Assembly: GCA_905331475.1 (NCBI GenBank) | Contig: CAJNYU010000495.1 | Coordinates: 1-64,000 of the forward strand | Origin: Rotaria socialis | Lineage: Eukaryota; Rotifera; Eurotatoria; Philodinida; Philodinidae | Direction: 5' to 3' | DNA: 64,000 nt | Translations under genes and position numbers: made by a program | Notes under the pieces: generated by a model | The model's input: the letters and a program-made list of their open reading frames with translations, nothing else | Databases searched by the model: none | What the model was told of the DNA's origin: nothing | Shown here: one piece after another, positions 58,073 to 64,000 of the stretch | Position numbering within the stretch: position 1 is the first letter of the stretch | How the letters are laid out: every line of letters starts with the position of its first letter

Positions 58073-58390
58073 AAAAAAAAAAGGTAGAATAATAAACCCT
58101 TTAAGGGTTTATGAAAGTGCAACGTAGACTAAACCCTTTTTACTGTATGTCAAAATTTTCATAAACCCTTTCATAAACCCTTTTAAGGGTTTATGAGAGG
58201 GTATTTGATTTTTATATACTCTTTCATAAACCCTTAGAAGGGTTTATAAAAAGGTATTTGACTTTAATAAACCCTACAAGGGTTTAGTCTACGTTGCACT
58301 TTCATAAACCCTTAGAAGGGTATTTGATTTTTATATACGCTTTCATAAACCCTTCCAAAGGGTTTATTACTTATATCTACCAGATTAAAA
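58073..58390. mobile_element. AAACCCTT/AAGGGTTT palindromic element
   Basis: Begins CACTGTAAAAAAAAAAGGTA and contains eight or more AAACCCTT..AAGGGTTTAT palindromes, with inverted GTGCAACGTAGACTAAACCC / GGGTTTAGTCTACGTTGCAC (58111/58278). The right terminus is unclear (near 58380). Confidence 0.65.
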
Positions 58391-58594
58391 TTAAGGTTTT
58401 GGAACTTACTGCGTTGTCCTAGGTTCGATCATGAGATGAATTGGTTGATAGTCCAAGATGTTATCCATTCGGTCAGTCGTATGATATCAAGATGAAGTAA
58501 GAAATGCTACTTAAATCAAACAAAATTTTATAGGAAACTGAAGATGATATAAAGTTAAGCGGAACAATTGCTATTACATTTTTAATTTTCATGA
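58391..58594. other. Sequence before the assembly gap
   Basis: A minus-strand frame near 58400-58490 reads DRMDNILDYQPIHLMIEPRT followed by a GTAAGT donor and may be an exon, but no acceptor or partner is seen. Confidence 0.3.
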
Positions 58595-58694
58595 NNNNNN
58601 NNNNNNNNNNNNNNNNNNNNNNNNNNNNNNNNNNNNNNNNNNNNNNNNNNNNNNNNNNNNNNNNNNNNNNNNNNNNNNNNNNNNNNNNNNNNNN
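58595..58694. other. Assembly gap, 100 N
   Basis: Exactly 100 N, the usual placeholder for a gap of unknown size; adjacency across it is not proven. Confidence 0.99.
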
Positions 58695-58939
58695 TTAAAG
58701 AAACAAAATGATCATATTTAAATTAACAACGACTCATGAATTGGATTTTATAAAGTCAATCTCTCATTTGAACAAAGTTTTATGTACCATGAATATTACA
58801 AGTTATTATTATTTGATATTCATCTTTTGCTACCATTTAATTTAAATATAGACTAAAATTGTTGACTAATATAAGTGTCAACAAATTTTTGTTGAGATTG
58901 AAAATAATCATGATTATTTTCGAATTGTTCTTATGTTGA

Positions 58940-59790
58940 TGAATAATAATCAGGATGTTGCATGTGTCATAATTAATATAACGTTAGAGATAAAAAAAAT
59001 GGTCGATTTGAAATTCATGAGGATATAATAGTTTGAAGTTTTTTGACAGTATTTGCCAATACGAATTGCACTACGACCAAGTCTTACTACATCATTTGTA
59101 AGATTATAACAAATAAATGTGCCTGTATTCAATGCACGAATACACGCTCATGTATATAACACTTTTTCACCATTAAAACAAATTTTAATACATTGTGCAG
59201 TATTTTGTAAGAGCGACATTAGAACTAAACCACCGGCTAAAATAAATTGGTTAAAATCAATGAATGAGGAAATTTTGTCAAAAGAGAATCGATTTATCAG
59301 ATTGTCTTTAAATTGTTGAAACGTTCGAACGATTTTTAGTGGTGTTGGAAGATCATCCCCATAAATTTTATAAAAATTTAGTTCATGGAAGGATAATGAA
59401 GCCGGTTGAAATACAACTAATGAAAAATGTTGAATAGAAGAAGTAATAAGTAATTATTATTTTATATTAAATACTATGAACACTTACATGGTACTTCAAA
59501 AACATCTGTAAGAGTATGTTTTGGTTGATATACAAAAGGTGAATATGAAAATAATCTTGAATATAATGCAAATAGATCCGTAGCATGGTAAGCCCAAACT
59601 TTATTTAAGGTGCGTAGATCAAATGATTGTGGCAAAATATAAAGCCACGAGATAGTTGAGTTTTTTTACAACGATGCGATGTTCTTCTGAAACATATTGT
59701 ATACTATCTTTTTATACAATTATTGAATAAATTCTTCAAATTAACATTAGATGATGATCTTAATATGGTCGCCAAAATTTGTTCATTTAT
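58940..59790 (-). pseudogene. Unidentified two- or three-exon gene relic
   Basis: The minus strand reads SWLYILPQSFDLRTLNKVWAY, then ALYSRLFSYSPFVYQPKHTL, to a donor at 59487. After a 71-bp intron (exon resumes at 59416) it reads ASLSFHELNFYKIYGDDLP, FDKISSFIDFNQFILAGGLV and KICFNGEKVLYT to a TGA near 59152. In the same region, another frame continues with NTGTFICYNLTNDVVRLGRS. Upstream, EEHRIVVKK is joined only by a frameshift in an A7 run (about 59664). The FILAGGLVL segment resembles the start of nucleotidyltransferase-like domains, but no Asp-x-Asp follows. Family not identified. Confidence 0.45.
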
Positions 59791-59871
59791 ACATAAATAA
59801 TCTTTCAGAATATAGCTGACTTCCCTAGTCAAAATCTTTGACGTTTCTGGACCAGATCCTTGCCAGATTTG

Positions 59872-60122
59872 GTCAGGATCCTGTCAGGGTTTAAACAAGA
59901 AGTTTAAGGATCCTATCAAGTTTACCATTGAATTTCATTCAGGATTCAGTCAGGAAACGGCATCTTCCTGAAAAAATCGTGTAGCCACTAAAACACACGA
60001 TCCTGTCAGGATTCAAAACAAGATTCTCTAGGATCCTGGTAATTTTACCATTGCTTTTGAGTCAGGATTAAGCCAAGAAATCGCTGATTCTTGAAAGAAG
60101 TGTGTAGCCACTAAATTGCAGG
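59872..60122. repeat. About 120-bp tandem duplication with CAGGATCCTG motifs
   Basis: Two units share GATCCTGTCAGG, TTTACCATTG, GAGTCAGGATT-like and GTGTAGCCACTAAA. Single CAGGATTT-type motifs continue to 60355. Confidence 0.65.
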
Positions 60123-60599
60123 ATCCTGACAGGATTTCAATATTTTAAAAATAAAAAAAAACGATTTCTGGTATCTTTCAGGATTTTACTAGGTTTCCTC
60201 GAAGATGATATCGAATATCTTGACAGAATCTTTGCAGGATTCAGTCAAGCTTGCTTCAGGATATCCTCAATTTCTTGCCACGATCTTTGTATGATTGAGC
60301 TAAGTTTCCTTGAGGATATCATCAATTTCGTGGCAGGATCGTTGCAGGATTTACTAAATAGTTATTTTTTATTTGAATAGTGGTCAACATCGGCGTACTA
60401 ATGCTATTGGCACTAGCACATATCGTCGCACGACATTTCGTCGCAGAAAAATTCATTTCGTTCTGTTCGTCCCTATGTATTAGTCGCTTCTCTCTTAATG
60501 AATTATTTTTTTGTGTATAACCAATGGAAATAGCATAAATTAAATGAAAAATCACCAGAGATGTGTACAAAAGCGATAGATAATTAATTGTGCTAAGAC

Positions 60600-61263
60600 A
60601 TATAATTTTAATTCGGTAAAAGGATCAATAAAAAATAGTATTCTCATTTAATTGTGATAGTGCTAAAGCTAATAAAGACTAATCAAAATGGTCGCTCGCT
60701 TCAAGAATTTCAGTGTAATCTAAACTAAAAAACACTGATCCGAGATTCTTAACTATGGAACCATGTGAAATAAAAATAATACATTTCGCTTCTCAATTTC
60801 AACTGTCAATGCGCACTACTTCTCAAGAAAAATGTCTCAAACAGGAAAACTGTTTTTTTTTATAAAAGAAAAAGCAATGATGCTCCAAGGTTACATCTAT
60901 ACTAAAAACCGTACAATAACGACGGAATTTATTCTTCGATCTCAGAATCAAGATTGTAAAGCTAAGATCTTTTTGAACATCAGTTAATTAATTGAAATAA
61001 AAATCATTTATCAATAAAACTCGTTGTTATGCCAATTTATCCTTGAACACATTTCTCTCAGCACTAATATCACACTCTTATGCGCGGAAGCCCGGTCGTT
61101 TTCATATTACCTAATTAAAAATTGACATTAAAATTCGACTGATCAACTCCCTCGGCTCATCTCAACTAGATCAATTCTTAAAAAATATAGCAGCCAACAT
61201 AATTCTTCAGATCATTTTTTTTCTTTAATTTTTGGTTTTTTGCTTATATTTTTTTTCTCAATC
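60600..61263. other. No gene seen
   Basis: AT-rich DNA before the DD41-type element. Confidence 0.35.
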
Positions 61264-61265
61264 TA

Positions 61266-62568
61266 CAGGGTGTTCCAAAAGTCCCCGAGAAAAGTTTTCG
61301 TAAATATCTTCTAATAGACTCAAACGATTTATATTTTTCTTTTATAATATTATAGTATACTCTTTCTAGTTTTGTTCTATATACTTTCAGATAAATGTCT
61401 CTGCCTAAAAATATTAGAATAAAGATAGTTTTATTAATGGCCAAATTTGAATCGGCTACAGTTGTTCAACGAAAATTAAGGGCCGAGTTTGGAATAGATA
61501 TACCAGGCTTAACATGTATTAAAGATACATTTGAGCGGTTTTGTGAAACCGGTACAGTGGAAGATCGAGAACGGTCTGGATGACCTTCAAGCATTTCAGA
61601 AGAAACCATCGACAAAGTTAGTGATGCTCTGAAAGATAAACCACAATCCAGTGTTCGATCTGTTGCAACAGACTGTTTTATTCCACCAACAACAGCACAT
61701 CGAGTCATGACTGAATATCTAGCATTAAAGCCTTACAAGGCGCAGTTTGCACAACAACTTTATGAAGAAGACTTACAAGATAGGGTTGAAATGTGTAAAA
61801 CTTTAATACCGATGTTAGAAGATAGTCATATGCAAGAAAATTTATTCTTTTCGGATGAAGCAACATTTTATGTGGGTGGACTAGTTAGCAAACACAACAT
61901 CAGATATTGGTCTGAAACTAGTCCACATGTTACCATCGAAATCGTTATGAACTCACCTAAACTCAATGTTTGGTGTGCTATGTCAAAAAATAAATTGTTA
62001 GGCCATATTTCTTTGAAGATGATACTGTTAATGGGGTAAATTATTTAATAATGCTAGAAACGTTTTTTATTCCAGAGATTAGAAAATTACACAAGCTTCG
62101 TTCAGCTATATTTCAACAGGATGGAGCTCCTCCTCATTTCTCTATTGATGCACGACGTTATTTGGATGATCATTTTCCTGGAAGGTGGATTGGCAGAGGT
62201 GGTTCAATTCGATGGGCTCCACGGTCACCTGATTTAACACCACTTGAATTTTTTCTGTGAGGGCATATAAAGAACAATATCTACAAAACTCCTATCAAAG
62301 ATATAGCTGAATTAAAAAGAAGAATCGAAACCGAAATAAAATCAATTTCAAAAGAAATTTTGTATAATGTTTTTTCAAATATTTTAAAAAGGATGAATTT
62401 ATGTATTTCAGTTGATGGTAGTCATTTTGAACATTTGTTATAAACCAAATTATATGAAATAAAACTTAAAAGAATGCACTATTATTTTATTCAAAAAAAG
62501 ATTCAATCGCTTGAGTTGTATAGGAGATATTTACGAAAACGTTTCTCGGGGACTTTTGGAACACCCTG
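61266..62568 (+). mobile_element. Tc1/mariner-superfamily element, 1303 bp
   Basis: Flanked by TA on both sides. Inverted ends of about 45 bp (CAGGGTGTTCCAAAAGTCCC, then GAGAAAnGTTTTCGTAAATA) are almost perfect. The single transposase gene fills the element. Its ends share GGGTGTTCCAAA with the foldback element at 2356-3242. Confidence 0.92.
61395..62443 (+). pseudogene. DD41-type mariner-like transposase, three lesions
   Basis: The frame starts MSLPKNIRIKIVLLMAKFES with a helix-turn-helix region (VVQRKLRAEFG, then a short GRPS-like linker). Catalytic landmarks: LFFSDEATFYVGG (first Asp), VWCAMS, AIFQQDGAPPHF (second Asp) and WAPRSPDLTPLEFFL (third acidic residue, 41 residues after the second). 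Lesions: TGA at 61581-61583 in the linker (usual Arg), a one-base deletion near 62010 shifting GHIFFEDD-like sequence out of frame, and TGA at 62258-62260 (usual Trp before GHIK). The C-terminus ends at TAA near 62443. Inactive as it stands, but so lightly damaged that the copy must be young. Confidence 0.88.
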
Positions 62569-62769
62569 TATTGTGATATTATATTTTTTAAATATATTTT
62601 CTTCTTTTTGTAGATAAAAGTATTATCACCTTTATTTGGATGGCCGGATACCCATTATTAAATGCTATCTTTTACCCAGAATATTTTAAATTAATAAAGT
62701 AGTGATCGAAACTTAAATGGCAAGCATTTTTGCAAGGCAGATGTTAACTACTTCATCTATTCTTGCATT

Positions 62770-63085
62770 TATCTTCTTTAAACGCTTCAGTTGATCTAAG
62801 ACTTACAGGTTCTAGTAATAAATAAATTAAGAATTAAAAGGAGACTTTCCTGATGCAAATTTATAGAAGTTGATCTAGATGTTATATCTATCGGAGTGAT
62901 ATATTTTTTAGATGTAATTGTAATTAATTATACTTAAAAATATATCACTCCGATAGATATAACATCTAGATCAACTTCTATAAATTTGCATCAGGAAAGT
63001 CTCCTTTTAATTCTTAATTTATTTATTACTAGAACCTATAAGTCTTAGATCAACTAAAGCGTCTAAGGAAAATAGATGTAATACG
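62770..63085. repeat. Near-perfect long hairpin, about 140-150-bp arms, about 27-nt loop
   Basis: AAGGAGACTTTCCTGATGCA, AGTTGATCTAGATGTTATAT and ATCTATCGGAGTGATATATT (left) return as exact or near-exact complements on the right around a loop near 62914-62940. Outermost parts (AAACGCTTCAGTTGATCTAA / TTAGATCAACTAAAGCGT) carry a few changes. Confidence 0.9.
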
Positions 63086-63204
63086 CTTTTTTCATTGGTG
63101 GAACAGGTCCAATCAGAAATGATTAAGACGCTTGAATCTCTAAAATCAGTCATCCGTTGACGCCTGAAACGTCTTATCGAGTTAGATATGAACCAGAGAC
63201 GTGC

Positions 63205-63400
63205 ACAGGACAGGACGTCCTGATGTCCTGGTGTCCTGTCCTGTCCTGGTGTCCTGTCCTGTCCTGGTGTCCTGTCCTGTCCTGGTGTCCTGTCCTGTCC
63301 TGGTGTCCTGTCCTGTCCTGTCCTGTCCTGTCGCCCGCCAGGACAAGATAGCTGACAGGACAGGTCAGGACAGGACGAAAAAGCTTGTCCTGTTGTCCTG
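63205..63400. repeat. CCTGT minisatellite with inverted part
   Basis: TGTCCTGTCCTGGTGTCC units (about 20 bp, four to five copies) break down into a pure CCTGT 5-mer. They are followed by the inverted AGGACAGGTCAGGACAGG, so the whole can fold back. All long open frames across it are artefacts. Confidence 0.85.
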
Positions 63401-63596
63401 CAGTTTTCTTAATCAAGCTTCTGGAAGATCGGCAATTTGGTGAATTTCTAGGATAAAATTCGCCAATTGTAATCCTTACGATTATGAATCAACTAAATTA
63501 ATGATAGAATATTGAAGCATTATGTTTTTTTATTGTTGTACTTATATACATTTGAGCCAATGCACTTTGACTGTTCACAATATTAAGTACTGTGGT

Positions 63597-63983
63597 TGAG
63601 TTACAACCAGAGCTGCCACCGGATCGGCGTCCCAGACCACCGGAAAATATGAAATTCAAATCTGAATTGTTCTCTATAATTTATAGTGAAGTAGAGTATG
63701 AGACTAACTCAAAGTAGCATTATTGACCCAGTCCATCCTTTCTTTGTGTGAGAAATATATTTGTTAACATGGGTTTTTAGAGAAATGTGATAATAGATAC
63801 AAAGATTCTTCACATAAAGAAACGATTAATTGGATCAATAATGCTGATCTGACCTTGTCTCTTACTCTAACTCATTATCATGCAAACAGATTAATTAAGA
63901 TTTGAATATCTTATTTTACAATGACCTGACAGGTTGGCCTAGCGGCAGCTCTAGTTATAACTCAATTGATTCAAATTGGAGAA
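63597..63983. mobile_element. MITE-like foldback element with TTGAGTTAnAACnAGAGCTGCC ends
   Basis: The left TTGAGTTACAACCAGAGCTG is answered by CAGCTCTAGTTATAACTCAA. Internal inverted segments (GCATTATTGACCCAG near 63716 and ATTGGATCAATAATGC near 63829) extend the foldback. About 387 bp, no coding capacity. Confidence 0.7.
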
Positions 63984-64000
63984 TCTCTAGTGTGATGTTC

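Noticed and set aside
63157..63443. Three overlapping open frames across the CCTGT minisatellite
   Set aside because: A 5-bp repeat leaves all frames open; the peptides are pure repeats.
1..64000. CRISPR array, bacterial operon or prophage features
   Set aside because: Spliced genes, transposon types and base composition are eukaryotic; no regularly spaced identical direct repeats with unique spacers were seen.

Overview
The window looks like one scaffold piece of an AT-rich invertebrate genome, most probably a bdelloid rotifer. The reasons are: very short introns (mostly about 50-70 bp, GT-AG); scattered TGTGGG-type telomere-like stretches; fragments of gene families I associate with bdelloids; expanded families (AIG1 GTPase, B-box-like proteins, FG-GAP repeats); and an AG acceptor-like site just upstream of several start codons, as expected for spliced-leader trans-splicing. 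The species call is an inference. A 100-bp run of N (58595-58694) marks an assembly gap.

Left arm, 1-16.4 kb: mostly mobile DNA. The last exon of a 20-residue-repeat protein (12-649) is followed by a roughly 7.4-kb Mutator-like (MULE) element (about 2274-9658). It has 1.3-1.4 kb inverted arms and a decayed intron-containing transposase, and four other elements are inserted in it. From 9.8 to 16.3 kb lie telomere-like stretches, a truncated coding fragment and several foldback/MITE-like elements.

Gene island, 16.4-27 kb: an AIG1-type GTPase (+); three conserved housekeeping genes in tandem on the minus strand (UDP-glucose 6-dehydrogenase, malonyl-CoA decarboxylase, TOM22), possibly a polycistronic unit; and an intronless B-box-like coiled-coil protein (+). 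I followed exon by exon the reading frames of the AIG1, UGDH, MLYCD and TOM22 genes through every intron.

29.8-46.9 kb: one very large minus-strand gene. Fifteen exons join in consistent phases into a predicted disordered protein of about 3276 residues. A second first exon at 35.4 kb would give a short form of about 1484 residues. I do not recognise the protein.

Right arm, 47-64 kb: gene relics and mobile DNA. It holds an FG-GAP fragment, possible orphan exons, a coiled-coil gene broken by a MITE and stop codons, a deleted Tc1 element, a decayed DD41-type mariner-like element, CCCAGGTC-ended and hAT-like MITEs, long hairpins, minisatellites, and an inverted duplicate of the 3' end of the AIG1 gene.
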